A program made the translations under genes and the position numbers. The notes beneath the pieces were generated by a model that made no database searches, was not told the origin of the DNA, and saw nothing but the letters and a program-made list of their open reading frames with translations. Shown here piece after piece: positions 1 to 8,836 of a stretch of 64,000 nucleotides of DNA. This stretch comes from Methylocystis bryophila. Its GTDB lineage: Bacteria; Pseudomonadota; Alphaproteobacteria; Rhizobiales; Beijerinckiaceae. Every line of letters starts with the position of its first letter. Positions within the stretch are counted from its first letter, which is position 1. The stretch is taken from contig NZ_AP027149.1 of assembly GCF_027925445.1 (NCBI RefSeq), forward strand, positions 2,616,501 through 2,680,500, given 5' to 3'.

Positions 1-711
1 GCCGAGCTCGATGACGCCGAAGCCCGACGGATCGACCGACAAGGTCTCGTGCTCGGCGGCGGCGGGCTCGGCCTCGGTCAGGGGCCTGTCCTCGGTCGCT
101 TCGACCTGGGCTTCCGGGATCTGCTCGATCTCTGGCGCCGCGGCGATTTCGGCGTCGATGACCGGTTCGGGCGCCGCCGTCTCGAAAGAGGGTATCTCTA
201 TGGCCTCTGGCGCCGCTTGGGTTGCGAACTCTTCCGAAAAGGTTGCGAGCGCTTCCGAAGACTCCGTCTCCCGCGCCTCGTTCAAACTCTCGTCTGGCGC
301 CGCCTCGCTCAGCGTCTCGTCCGTGCGCTGGCGCTTCTCGGCTGATTCGAAACGACGGCGCCGAGAGCGCCGGCCGCGGGTCTGCTGTTGCGGCCGCGGC
401 TCCTCGTCTTCGGCCTGAAGATGGGCGCGGTTTTCTTCTTCGAGCAGTGCGAGCCGGTCCGCGACTGGGATCTGGTAATAATCGGGATGGATCTCGGCGA
501 AAGCCAGAAATCCGTGGCGGTTACCGCCGTAATCGACGAAGGCCGCCTGCAAGGACGGCTCGACGCGAGTCACTTTCGCGAGGTAGATATTGCCGCGGAG
601 CGGTTTTTTATCGGCGGCTTCGAAATCGAATTCCTGGACTTTATTCCCACGCAGCACCACGACCCGGGTCTCTTCCGGGTGGGAGGCGTCGATCAGCATT
701 TTGTTGGCCAT
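1..711 (-). CDS. rne: Ribonuclease E, N-terminal part (cut by window edge)
   Basis: This is the first 237 residues of the RNA-degrading endonuclease RNase E/G. The protein opens with MANKMLIDASHPEETRVVV and continues through LRGNIYLAKVTRVEPSLQAAF and YGGNRHGFL, which is the start of the S1 RNA-binding domain at about residues 35-80. From about residue 90 to the window edge the S1 domain is interrupted by a long acidic, Ala/Glu/Pro-rich, low-complexity insertion, as is usual in alphaproteobacterial RNase E. The catalytic DNase I-like domain lies outside the window. The frame stays open to base 1. The gene is divergent from the amidase gene, with an unusually long 0.7-kb spacer that probably contains the regulated rne leader. 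The start ATG is at 711. Confidence 0.93.
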   Translation of the reverse strand, partial: MANKMLIDASHPEETRVVVLRGNKVQEFDFEAADKKPLRGNIYLAKVTRVEPSLQAAFVDYGGNRHGFLAFAEIHPDYYQIPVADRLALLEEENRAHLQAEDEEPRPQQQTRGRRSRRRRFESAEKRQRTDETLSEAAPDESLNEARETESSEALATFSEEFATQAAPEAIEIPSFETAAPEPVIDAEIAAAPEIEQIPEAQVEATEDRPLTEAEPAAAEHETLSVDPSGFGVIELG

Positions 712-1447
712 GGGGGACTCGTTCTCGCCTCGCGCGCGATGGGTCGGGGCAGGGCTGGGCGAGCCTTCGTTTTGGACTCGCGGCCGCTGCCGACCGACGG
801 CGTATCGCGCCGAAGCTGGATAGGAAGGATGGGGAGAGCCTGTCGGGGCCCATCGAGACGCCTCGCGCGCTCGTCCCCGAAACGGCATCGTTCAAGGGAT
901 GAGGAACCGCGCTAGAATCACAGACTCGAAGCGAGATTTGACCACAAGAGCTTCTCAACTCTTGCACAATTCGCTCCAGAGCGTTCGGGCCCGAAGGCAG
1001 ATTGATCAGCGACGACGGGGCGAAGCTATGTGCGTCGTCCGTCGAAGCCGGCGGGAGATGACCGGAGCGAGCTTGCGCCCCCGGTCCGGCGACCTGCTCC
1101 GCGCCAGCGAAGCCGATCGACCGCATCGGGCGCGTCGCGGTCCAATCCGCGCGAGCTCGCCGGTAACGCGTCACGAAAGACCTTTCGGGGCGCACAAAAC
1201 CCCTTCGAAGCGACGATGCCCTCCTAGGGAGTGGCGGTCGTCGGGTGAGCGGCTCGCCGCGCGGCTCCGGGTCTCGCGGGGCGAGGGGCCGGCGCGGCGT
1301 CCTTCCCTTTTAATAGCGTCGCCGGTTCCGCGCCGCAAGCGGGCAAGCCCCTCTAACCCCCTAGAATCTGTCGAGAACTGCCAAAAGTCCTGGCGGAGCG
1401 CTAATTTTGCCGTTAAGCCTCCCTAAACCTCGGACGGGAAAAGAGCC
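712..1447. other. Long divergent spacer between rne and the amidase gene
   Basis: No convincing gene is present in these 736 bases; the open frames here show no family features and conflict with one another. The spacer must carry the rne promoter and 5' leader (minus strand) and the amidase promoter (plus strand). Long rne leaders are known in other bacteria because RNase E autoregulates through its own leader. I cannot identify a specific leader fold or promoter by eye. Confidence 0.6.
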
Positions 1448-2770
1448 TTGATTCCAATTCTCGCCCTGGCCCGGCGCCGGGCCGCAGCCGTTCCGGCGAT
1501 TCTTTTGTCGTTCCTCATCTTCTGCGGCGGCCAGAGCCTCGCCGAAACCGCGGTGCCCGCCGCTCCAGCGGCCGTGGCGGCGGCGGACGCCAAAGTCTCG
1601 GCGATCGCCGCCAGGATCGACCGCGACGGCGCAACCACGCGCCTGATCTTCGAGCTGACGGCGCCGACGACCGCTTCAGCCTTCGCCGCGACGGGGCCGC
1701 GGATCGTCGTGGACCTTCCGGAAGTCGCCTTTCTGATCGATCCGGCGGTCGGCGCTCCCGCATCCGCTTCGCCACGGCAGCGCGGCGCGACGGCTGATTC
1801 TGAGGCCTCGCTGATTCGCTCCTTCCGCTTCGGCCGCTTCGCGCCCGGCCGCTCGCGCATCGTCATCGACCTGACGCGACCGGCGAAGGCGGGGCGCGTC
1901 GAAAGCGTCGTGCGGCCGGAGGGCGCGCGGCTGGAAATCGATCTCGTCGCCGAAAATCCCGCTGCTTTCGCTGCCGCGGTCGCCCAACGCGTCAAGGCGG
2001 AGGCTGCCGAGGCCGGCGCAGGCCCGGCCCCGGCCGTGCGCGAGCCCGCCGCCGCCGAAATGGGCCAGCTTCCCCTCGTCGTGCTTGATCCGGGGCACGG
2101 CGGCGTCGACATGGGCGCGCAGAGCCGGCACGGCGATATGGAGAAAATGGTCGTTTTCGAATTTGCGCGGGCTTTGAAGGCGAAAATCGAGGCGCGCGGG
2201 AGGCAGCGGGTCGCGCTCACGCGGGAGGAGGACATCTTTATTCCCTTGAACGACCGCGTGCGCTTCGCGAGGGAACATAGCGCCTCGCTATTCCTCTCCA
2301 TTCACGCAGACACATTAGGCGAGGCGAGCGTGCGCGGCGCAACCATCTACACGGTCGCGGCCCGCGCTTCGGACGCCGAATCCGCGCGCATCGCCGAGAA
2401 GGAGAATCTCGCCGACCAGGCGGCGGGAGTCGAAGTGAACGCCAAAGCCGAGGAGGTCGGCGACATCCTTTTCGATCTCGCACGGCGCGAAACCCGGGCG
2501 CTGGGCCGCGAGTTCGGGCAGACGTTGCTCTCGAAATGGCGGGAAACGGCGAGCCTCAATAAGAATCCGAGCCGCTCGGCGAGCTTCGTGGTGTTGAAGG
2601 CGCATGACGTGCCTTCGGCGCTGCTGGAGCTCGGCTATCTGTCGAGCGAGGCGGACCTTTCGAATCTGACTTCCCCCGCCTGGCGCGACCGCGCCGCCGA
2701 GGGCGTGGCCGAGGCGATAGACGCTTATTTCCGAGCCCATCCCGCAACTTCGCGCGCGTCGTTGAAATAG
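1448..2770 (+). CDS. amiC: N-acetylmuramoyl-L-alanine amidase with AMIN domain
   Basis: Periplasmic zinc amidase that cleaves the bond between MurNAc and the stem peptide, used in daughter-cell separation. The chosen start is TTG at 1448, which gives a clear signal peptide (ALARRRAAAVPAILLSFLIF, cleaved near SLAETA). An AMIN septal-targeting domain occupies about residues 50-160. A low-complexity linker follows, then the Amidase_3 domain from about 212 to 430. The zinc-ligand motif DPGHGG has H217, and SIHAD has H286. The length of 440 aa suits the family. It lies directly upstream of the PBP1A gene on the same strand, the conserved alphaproteobacterial arrangement, which suggests co-expression of wall hydrolase and wall synthase. 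The TTG start is inferred from the signal peptide and is the least certain part. Confidence 0.93.
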   Translation: MIPILALARRRAAAVPAILLSFLIFCGGQSLAETAVPAAPAAVAAADAKVSAIAARIDRDGATTRLIFELTAPTTASAFAATGPRIVVDLPEVAFLIDPAVGAPASASPRQRGATADSEASLIRSFRFGRFAPGRSRIVIDLTRPAKAGRVESVVRPEGARLEIDLVAENPAAFAAAVAQRVKAEAAEAGAGPAPAVREPAAAEMGQLPLVVLDPGHGGVDMGAQSRHGDMEKMVVFEFARALKAKIEARGRQRVALTREEDIFIPLNDRVRFAREHSASLFLSIHADTLGEASVRGATIYTVAARASDAESARIAEKENLADQAAGVEVNAKAEEVGDILFDLARRETRALGREFGQTLLSKWRETASLNKNPSRSASFVVLKAHDVPSALLELGYLSSEADLSNLTSPAWRDRAAEGVAEAIDAYFRAHPATSRASLK

Positions 2771-2913
2771 CTTCGAACTTCGCCGCTAATTAACCACAAA
2801 ATTCACGCAAGCCCTTCAGCGTGAGGCGCTCGGCGCCCCGCGTCAACAATCCGCGCGATTGGACAGGGTCCGGCGACGGGCCTAGTCTTCCGAGCGCGAC
2901 GAGGAAGCTCTCA

Positions 2914-5301
2914 ATGCGACTGCTTTTCCGGTTCATCGGCTTTCTGTTTGCGACCGGCGCGATCCTGTTCATGGTCGGGGCCGTCATAGCCTATGGGCTC
3001 GTCCAGGTTTATCAGCGCGATCTGCCGGACACGGCGCAGCTCCAAAACTACGAGCCGCCCATCACGACGCGCGTGCACGCCGGCGACGGTTCGATCCTCG
3101 CCGAATATTCCCATGAGCGCCGCCTGTATCTTCCGAGCTCCGCCATTCCTCAGATGGTCAAGCAGGCCTTCATTTCGGCGGAGGACAAGAATTTTTACAC
3201 GCATAAGGGCATCGATCCCGAAGGCGTGGTGCGCGCCCTCGCGGTCATCGCCCAGGGCGGCCGGCACATGCAGGGCGCCTCGACGATCACCCAGCAGGTC
3301 GCCAAAAACTTCCTCGTCGGCAATGAGCGCTCCTTTGACCGCAAGATCCGCGAAGCGCTCGTCGCCTTCCGGATCGAGTCGACCTATTCGAAGGACCGCA
3401 TCCTCGAGCTTTATCTCAACGAGATCTTCCTCGGTCTCGGCAATTATGGGGTCGCGGCCGCGGCGCTCAACTATTTCAACAAGTCGGTCAACGAGCTGAC
3501 GATCGCCGAGGCGGCCTATCTCGCGGCGCTGCCCAAGGGGCCCAACAACTATCATCCCTTTCAGCATCGCGACCGCGCGGTCGAACGGCGCAATTATGTG
3601 ATCGACCGCATGGTGGCCGACGGCGCGATCACGCCCGAAGAAGGCGCTAAAGCGAAGGCGGAGCCGCTGAACGTCAATCCGCGCGTGCTCTCGCCCAACA
3701 CCTATGTCGCCGGCTATTTCGCCGAGGAGGTGCGTCGCAAGCTCCTCGAGATGTATGGCGAGAAGAAGCTTTACGAGGGCGGGCTTTCGGTGCGCGCGAC
3801 GCTCGATCCCAAGATGCAGGCGCTGACGCGAAAAGTGCTCGCCGACGGCCTGGTGCGCTTCGACGAGGCCCATGGCTTCCGCGGCGCGATGAACCATATC
3901 GACATATCGAGCGATTGGGGCGTGGCGCTCGCGGCGATCCCGGAACTCGGCGATGTGAAGCCCTGGCGGCTCGCTGTCGTGCTCGAGGCGAACGACGCTC
4001 AGGCGCGCATCGGCCTGCAGCCGGGCCGCGAAAAATCGGGCGAGGTCGCGCGCGAGCGCGAGACCGGCGTGTTGCCGGCCGAGGGCGTGCGCTGGACGGG
4101 CCGTTCGATCCGCACGGCGCTCACTCCTGGCGACGTGGTCTATGTCGATCCGCTCCCCAATCGAGCCGGGCAATATCGGCTTCGCCAGATCCCCGAAATT
4201 TCCGGCGCCATTGTCGCGATGGACCCTTACACGGGTCGCGTGCTGGCGATGGTCGGCGGCTTCTCCTTCGATCAGTCGGAGTTCAACCGCGCGACGCAGG
4301 CGCTGCGCCAACCGGGTTCTTCCTTCAAGCCCTTCGTTTATGCGGCGGCGCTCAACGAGGGCTACACGCCCGGGTCGCAAATTCTCGACGAGCCGATCGC
4401 GATCGTGCAGCCCGACGGCTCGGTCTGGAGCCCGGAAAATTTCGAGGGCGGGCAGGGCACCGGCGCGCACCCGCTGCGCTATGGGGTCGAGCACTCCAAG
4501 AACATGATGACGGTTCGCCTCGCCAAGGATCTCGGCATGCCGCTCATCGCCGAATATGCGCGCCGGTTCGGCATCTATGACGATCTCGCGCCCTATCTCT
4601 CCATGTCGCTCGGCGCCGGCGAGACGACGCTGATGCGCATGGTGACGGCCTATTCCATGCTCGCGAATGGCGGCAAGCGCATCAAGGAGACGCTGATCGA
4701 CCGCATCCAGGATCGCTCGGGCCATACTGTCTACCGTCATGACGAGCGGCAGTGCCTCGGCTGTGATGCGCCCAAGTGGGATAATCAGAACGAGCCTAAG
4801 CTCGTCGACAAGCGCGAGGAGCCGGTCATCGACGAATTGACCGCCTATCAGATCACCTCGATCATGGAGGGCGTGATCCAGCGCGGCACCGGCGTCTCGA
4901 TCAAGGCGGTCGGCAAGCATCTCGCCGGCAAGACCGGCACGACGAACGAGGCCAAGGATCTGTGGTTCATCGGCTTCTCGCCCGATCTCTGCGTCGGCGT
5001 GTTCCTGGGCTACGACAGGCCCCGCTCGATGGGCGACCATGCGCAGGCGGCGCTCTACGCCGCGCCGATCTTTCGTGACTTCATGACGGTGGAGCTCAAG
5101 GATAAGCCGGACACGCCCTTCCGCGTGCCGCCCGGCATCAAGCTCATCTCCGTCAACCCGTCGAGCGGCATGCGCGCTTCAGGCCCCGGCTCCATCCTCG
5201 AGGCCTATCGCCCTGGCACGGCGCCGCCTGAATATGCCGGCGACCCGGCCACCGCGGCGCAGACTGACATCGATCAGAAAGTTCCGGGCGGGCTTTATTA
5301 G
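2914..5301 (+). CDS. mrcA: Penicillin-binding protein 1A (bifunctional transglycosylase/transpeptidase)
   Basis: Class A PBP that polymerises and cross-links peptidoglycan at the inner membrane. ATG 2914 is preferred over an upstream frame extension at 2821 because GAGGAAG precedes it and the protein then begins with a short cytoplasmic end and one membrane helix (residues 5-32). The glycosyltransferase domain (about 55-230) has EDKNFYTHKG starting at E90, then GASTITQQVAKN and LELYLNEIFLG. The transpeptidase domain has S469-x-x-K472 in GSSFKPF, S528-K-N, and K673-T-G in AGKTGTT. All catalytic motifs are intact. The 795-aa length fits alphaproteobacterial PBP1A, which carries an extra domain between the two catalytic parts. 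In many relatives prfB follows; here a YpfJ-type peptidase follows instead. Confidence 0.96.
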   Translation: MRLLFRFIGFLFATGAILFMVGAVIAYGLVQVYQRDLPDTAQLQNYEPPITTRVHAGDGSILAEYSHERRLYLPSSAIPQMVKQAFISAEDKNFYTHKGIDPEGVVRALAVIAQGGRHMQGASTITQQVAKNFLVGNERSFDRKIREALVAFRIESTYSKDRILELYLNEIFLGLGNYGVAAAALNYFNKSVNELTIAEAAYLAALPKGPNNYHPFQHRDRAVERRNYVIDRMVADGAITPEEGAKAKAEPLNVNPRVLSPNTYVAGYFAEEVRRKLLEMYGEKKLYEGGLSVRATLDPKMQALTRKVLADGLVRFDEAHGFRGAMNHIDISSDWGVALAAIPELGDVKPWRLAVVLEANDAQARIGLQPGREKSGEVARERETGVLPAEGVRWTGRSIRTALTPGDVVYVDPLPNRAGQYRLRQIPEISGAIVAMDPYTGRVLAMVGGFSFDQSEFNRATQALRQPGSSFKPFVYAAALNEGYTPGSQILDEPIAIVQPDGSVWSPENFEGGQGTGAHPLRYGVEHSKNMMTVRLAKDLGMPLIAEYARRFGIYDDLAPYLSMSLGAGETTLMRMVTAYSMLANGGKRIKETLIDRIQDRSGHTVYRHDERQCLGCDAPKWDNQNEPKLVDKREEPVIDELTAYQITSIMEGVIQRGTGVSIKAVGKHLAGKTGTTNEAKDLWFIGFSPDLCVGVFLGYDRPRSMGDHAQAALYAAPIFRDFMTVELKDKPDTPFRVPPGIKLISVNPSSGMRASGPGSILEAYRPGTAPPEYAGDPATAAQTDIDQKVPGGLY

Positions 5302-5431
5302 CGGCTCGCGCCTGGACGCCCCTACTCAACAGCATTTTCGACTGCTAGTCTAAGGCCTTCAAGGAAACCCGGCGCCGCTCTCTAAGGAGGCGGCGCCGAC
5401 GTTCGTTGACGGCGCCGAGGAGCAGCAGGCG

Positions 5432-6331
5432 ATGAAGTGGGAAGATTTCCAAAGCTCGGAAAACATCGAGGATCGCCGCGGGCAGCAGCAAGTCGCCAGC
5501 GGCGGCCGGCGTGTCGGCGCGGGCGGTCTCGGATTCGGCACGATCATCATCCTCGGCCTCATCGGCTATTTCACCGGCATCAATCCGGCGGTGCTGATCG
5601 GCGGCGCCGAGATGGTGAACAACATGCGGCGCGGGAGCCAGGAGGCGAACGAGCAAAGCGCGCCGGCCTCCAAGCCTGGCGCGCCGAACGATCAACTCGG
5701 CCAATTCGTCTCGAAGGTCTTGGGCGAGAACGAAGCGGTTTGGAGCCAAGTTCTACCGGCGCAAAAGAACATCCGCTTTCAGGCGCCGACGCTCGTCATG
5801 TTTGACGGTCAGACCTATTCGGAGTGCGGCGCGGCGCGCGCGGCGATGGGACCCTTCTATTGTCCGATCGATCGCAAGATCTATCTCGACACGGCGTTCT
5901 TTCGCGATCTGAAGACGAAATTCGGCGGCGGCGGCGATTTCGCCTACGCCTATGTGATCTCGCATGAGATGGGACATCACATCGAAAACCTGCTGGGCAT
6001 TCTGCCGCAGGTGCAACGCGCGCAGGCGCGCGCCTCGAGCCGCTCCGAAGCCAATGCGCTTTCCGTGGGCGTCGAGCTGATGGCCGACTGCCTCGCGGGA
6101 GTTTGGGCCGCCAATGGCAACGCCAGGCGCCAGTTCCTGGAGAAGGGCGACGTCGAGAGGGCGATCGCGACGGCGCAGGCGATTGGAGACGATCGTCTGC
6201 AGCGCGCCTCGCAAGGCGTCGTCGTCCCCGATTCCTTCACGCATGGCTCTTCGGCGCAGCGCGTCGAATGGCTCGAGCGCGGACTGCAATCGGGCAAGAT
6301 CGACAGCTGCAACGCCTTTTCCGCGCGGTAG
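5432..6331 (+). CDS. ypfJ: Neutral zinc metallopeptidase, YpfJ/KPN_02809 family
   Basis: Membrane-anchored putative zinc peptidase of 299 aa. The family start MKWEDFQSSENIEDRRG is typical, followed by one hydrophobic helix at about residues 35-55 (GTIIILGLIGYFTGINPAVL). The peptidase part contains the HExxH site SHEMGHHIE with H178, E179 and H182. Further on, ELMADCLAGVW supplies the likely third ligand or structural acid. The substrate is unknown for the family. The gene stands 130 bp downstream of the PBP1A gene and is closed by a strong terminator, so it may be transcribed alone or with the wall genes. Confidence 0.9.
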   Translation: MKWEDFQSSENIEDRRGQQQVASGGRRVGAGGLGFGTIIILGLIGYFTGINPAVLIGGAEMVNNMRRGSQEANEQSAPASKPGAPNDQLGQFVSKVLGENEAVWSQVLPAQKNIRFQAPTLVMFDGQTYSECGAARAAMGPFYCPIDRKIYLDTAFFRDLKTKFGGGGDFAYAYVISHEMGHHIENLLGILPQVQRAQARASSRSEANALSVGVELMADCLAGVWAANGNARRQFLEKGDVERAIATAQAIGDDRLQRASQGVVVPDSFTHGSSAQRVEWLERGLQSGKIDSCNAFSAR

Positions 6332-6348
6332 CAGACCGCTCCATGAGT

Positions 6349-6385
6349 CGTCGGCGCCGCGCTTTTCGCGCGCCGACGCCTTTTT
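6349..6385 (+). terminator. Rho-independent terminator after the ypfJ-like gene
   Basis: A stem of twelve base pairs with one bulged C (arms 6349-6361 and 6367-6378) is closed by a five-base loop and followed by CC and a run of five T. It lies 18 bp after the peptidase stop codon and before the multicopper oxidase gene. Confidence 0.85.
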
Positions 6386-6457
6386 CCTTTTTCGCGCAGT
6401 TTTCCCGGATAATCTCGAGCGGTTCCTTCGCCGCAGCCCTTTTGAGGAGAAACGCCC

Positions 6458-8653
6458 ATGTTCGAAGATTCCTTGCCGCTTGCCGCTTTTGACGCTCCGC
6501 AGACATTCACGGCCCACGCCGAAGTCCGGATCAGAATCGAGCCGCGTCGCGTGAAGTTCAGCGACGCGAGGCCCGCGCCGGCGCAGGACCCCAACGCTTG
6601 GCGCTATGTCCGTGTCGGCTCCAAAGAGGACAACCATCACCATCCTCTCGACGTCGCGCTCGGACCTGTCTTCAACATCCGTCGGGGCGTGACGCTCGAT
6701 GTCTGCTGGGAGAACGCCATAGGTTCGATGCCGCCGATGGAGCCGAACCATGAGGCGACACTCGAGCCGCCCCCGATCAATCCGATCCCGATGCAGTACG
6801 GGGCGCCGGTGTGGAAGGGGATGAACCCGTCAGTCGGCGTCGTCACGCATCTTCACGGCGCGCGCGTGCAGGGAAGCTCGGACGGCTGGCCGCTGCATCC
6901 TGCGAGCTTTCCAGGAAATCCCTATGAGTTCCCGTCGGCGCGGCCTTATCGCTACACGAACGATCAGCGCTCCTGCATGCTCTGGTTCCACGACCACGCC
7001 ATGGACAATACGGCGGTCCAGGTGCATGCGGGACTCGCGGGCATCTATTTCATACGCGACAAGGCCGACGACGAGATTCTCTCGCTTATCGGCGGGGCGG
7101 GGCAGGAGATCCCGCTTGTTCTCCAGGACCGCAAGTTTGCTTGCGGCTTCGAGAAGCTCGACTACTGGGCGGGGGTTCCCACCTTCCCAGACGACTTCGA
7201 TCGCCCTGAATATCTCGGCGACACGATTTTCGTGAATGGCCGGCCTTCGCCTTTTCACGAGGTCGAGCGTAAGATTTATCGCCTGCGCGTGCTCAATGGA
7301 TCGCATGCGCGGACTTTCGCGCTGGCGCTGATCGACCCGGCGCCTTGGAACTATCTCGCGGCGCCCGAGCCGTCCCGCGTCGGCTACTCGGACCTCATCA
7401 CCGTCATCGGCAATGACGGGGGCCTGTTTCCCGAGCCGCAGCGACTCGGCCAAACGGATCACATCTTGCTGGCGCCGGGCGAACGGCTCGATCTTCTCCT
7501 CGATCTGACGTCGATCGAGGCGCGCAAGGACGACATGGGCGCGGTCGTTCCGACGCGCTCCTTGCGGCTCGTCAATCTCGCTGTGGCTTCGGCGCAGGCC
7601 GGAGACTGGCCGGAAGCGATCTTCCGGACGACGGAACCCCTCGCGGGCTTTCCGAAGCCCGCGGGCGCGGGCCCGAATGATCCAGCGCCGAGCGTGGCGA
7701 GTTCTGTGCTCACCTTCGACGCGGGCGCGCAGCGACAGCTTCTGGCGTCGATCGCGGCGATCCGCGTCGCCAATGCGATGGAATTCTGCATCGATGTGAC
7801 GAAGACGCGCGCGGGCGCGTTGGATGAGGCGCAGCTTTCGAACATCCTGGCTAGCGCCGCGAGCGAGGACGGTTTCGAATGGCGCGAGGGCGCTCTGCAA
7901 GCGCCCCAGGGAGCCGCCATTGCGAGGAATCGCTTCGTCGTGCTCATGAACGACGCTTTGGGGATCGGCTTCAATAAGGATGCGCAGCCTGGCGACCCTC
8001 AGTGGAATCCCTATGCGCTCGGCCCTTGGCGGGACACGCAGATCTGGGAGCTATCGCCGGCCGACCCGAAGGACGGCCGGACCGCTTTCGCCATTCCCTT
8101 CTCGGTGGACCTCAACGGCTCCAACCCCCCAGCGGGGTCAGCGGATGCGACGAAGAACTATTTTGTTGCGCGCGCGAGCTGGTTTGACAACTATCCGCCG
8201 GAACGGCTCATCGACGACGCAGCCGCGAAAGGCGAGAAACCGGGCTACGCCAAGCTCCATGCGCCGGCGGCGACCCCGAAGGCCGGGACCTATGAGCGCT
8301 GGTACGTCGCCAACATCGGCAATGCTCAGCCCTTGCTCGCCGGCGTCGTTGATGACAAGGGCAATGTCGGCGTGCCCGATATGCACCCCTACCATATGCA
8401 TCTCGTCAATTTCGTCGTGACGGGCAGATGGCGGTTACAGGCGGACACGAATAGCTTCGCGCCCACGGCCAACCAGCGTAAGAACGAGTTCGACAAGCTC
8501 TGCCGGCACGACACCGTGCGCGTGCAGTCGAATGAGCTGCTTGAGCTGCTCGTTTTCTTCCCACCGGGCTACACGGGCTGCTATCCTTTCCATTGCCACG
8601 TGCTCGAGCATGAGGACATGGGAATGATGTCCCATTTCGAGGTGGTTCCGTGA
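6458..8653 (+). CDS. CotA-like multicopper oxidase (cytoplasmic?)
   Basis: Laccase-like copper oxidase of 731 aa that would oxidise a phenolic or metal substrate and reduce O2 to water. All four copper motifs are visible: HLH at 131-133, HDH at 178-180, HPYHMH from 643, and HCHVLEHEDMGM from 712. Spacing of the last motif matches spore-coat CotA laccase, with M723 in the axial type-1 position. It also resembles the phenoxazinone synthase/bilirubin oxidase group. No Sec or Tat signal is present: the protein starts MFEDSLPLAAFDAPQTF. This is unusual outside the CotA/phenoxazinone synthase branch and suggests a cytosolic or otherwise exported enzyme. GAGGAGAAA lies just before the ATG. Substrate cannot be predicted. 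Confidence 0.9.
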   Translation: MFEDSLPLAAFDAPQTFTAHAEVRIRIEPRRVKFSDARPAPAQDPNAWRYVRVGSKEDNHHHPLDVALGPVFNIRRGVTLDVCWENAIGSMPPMEPNHEATLEPPPINPIPMQYGAPVWKGMNPSVGVVTHLHGARVQGSSDGWPLHPASFPGNPYEFPSARPYRYTNDQRSCMLWFHDHAMDNTAVQVHAGLAGIYFIRDKADDEILSLIGGAGQEIPLVLQDRKFACGFEKLDYWAGVPTFPDDFDRPEYLGDTIFVNGRPSPFHEVERKIYRLRVLNGSHARTFALALIDPAPWNYLAAPEPSRVGYSDLITVIGNDGGLFPEPQRLGQTDHILLAPGERLDLLLDLTSIEARKDDMGAVVPTRSLRLVNLAVASAQAGDWPEAIFRTTEPLAGFPKPAGAGPNDPAPSVASSVLTFDAGAQRQLLASIAAIRVANAMEFCIDVTKTRAGALDEAQLSNILASAASEDGFEWREGALQAPQGAAIARNRFVVLMNDALGIGFNKDAQPGDPQWNPYALGPWRDTQIWELSPADPKDGRTAFAIPFSVDLNGSNPPAGSADATKNYFVARASWFDNYPPERLIDDAAAKGEKPGYAKLHAPAATPKAGTYERWYVANIGNAQPLLAGVVDDKGNVGVPDMHPYHMHLVNFVVTGRWRLQADTNSFAPTANQRKNEFDKLCRHDTVRVQSNELLELLVFFPPGYTGCYPFHCHVLEHEDMGMMSHFEVVP

Positions 8654-8836
8654 AGGAAAAGGCGTCTATTTCTTTCGGCTGGGAAGGGTGCGCTTGTCCT
8701 ACGCCATTCCCACAACCAGTTAGCCCTCTATGATGACTTTCTCAGCTGTGGGATGCGGCCACGAGGGCGCAGCGTGGCGTCACATGAGTGATCATTTCGT
8801 TTCCACTTGCCGCAAAAGGGAAGACAGAGCGCTATC

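Noticed and set aside
388..1426. Open frames in the rne-amidase spacer
   Set aside because: They overlap one another and rne, lack ribosome-binding sites and protein-like composition.
2911..5040. A 709-codon open frame antisense to the PBP1A gene
   Set aside because: It mirrors codons of a fully conserved gene in high-GC DNA, is rich in Arg/Ala/His, has no domain features and no ribosome-binding site.
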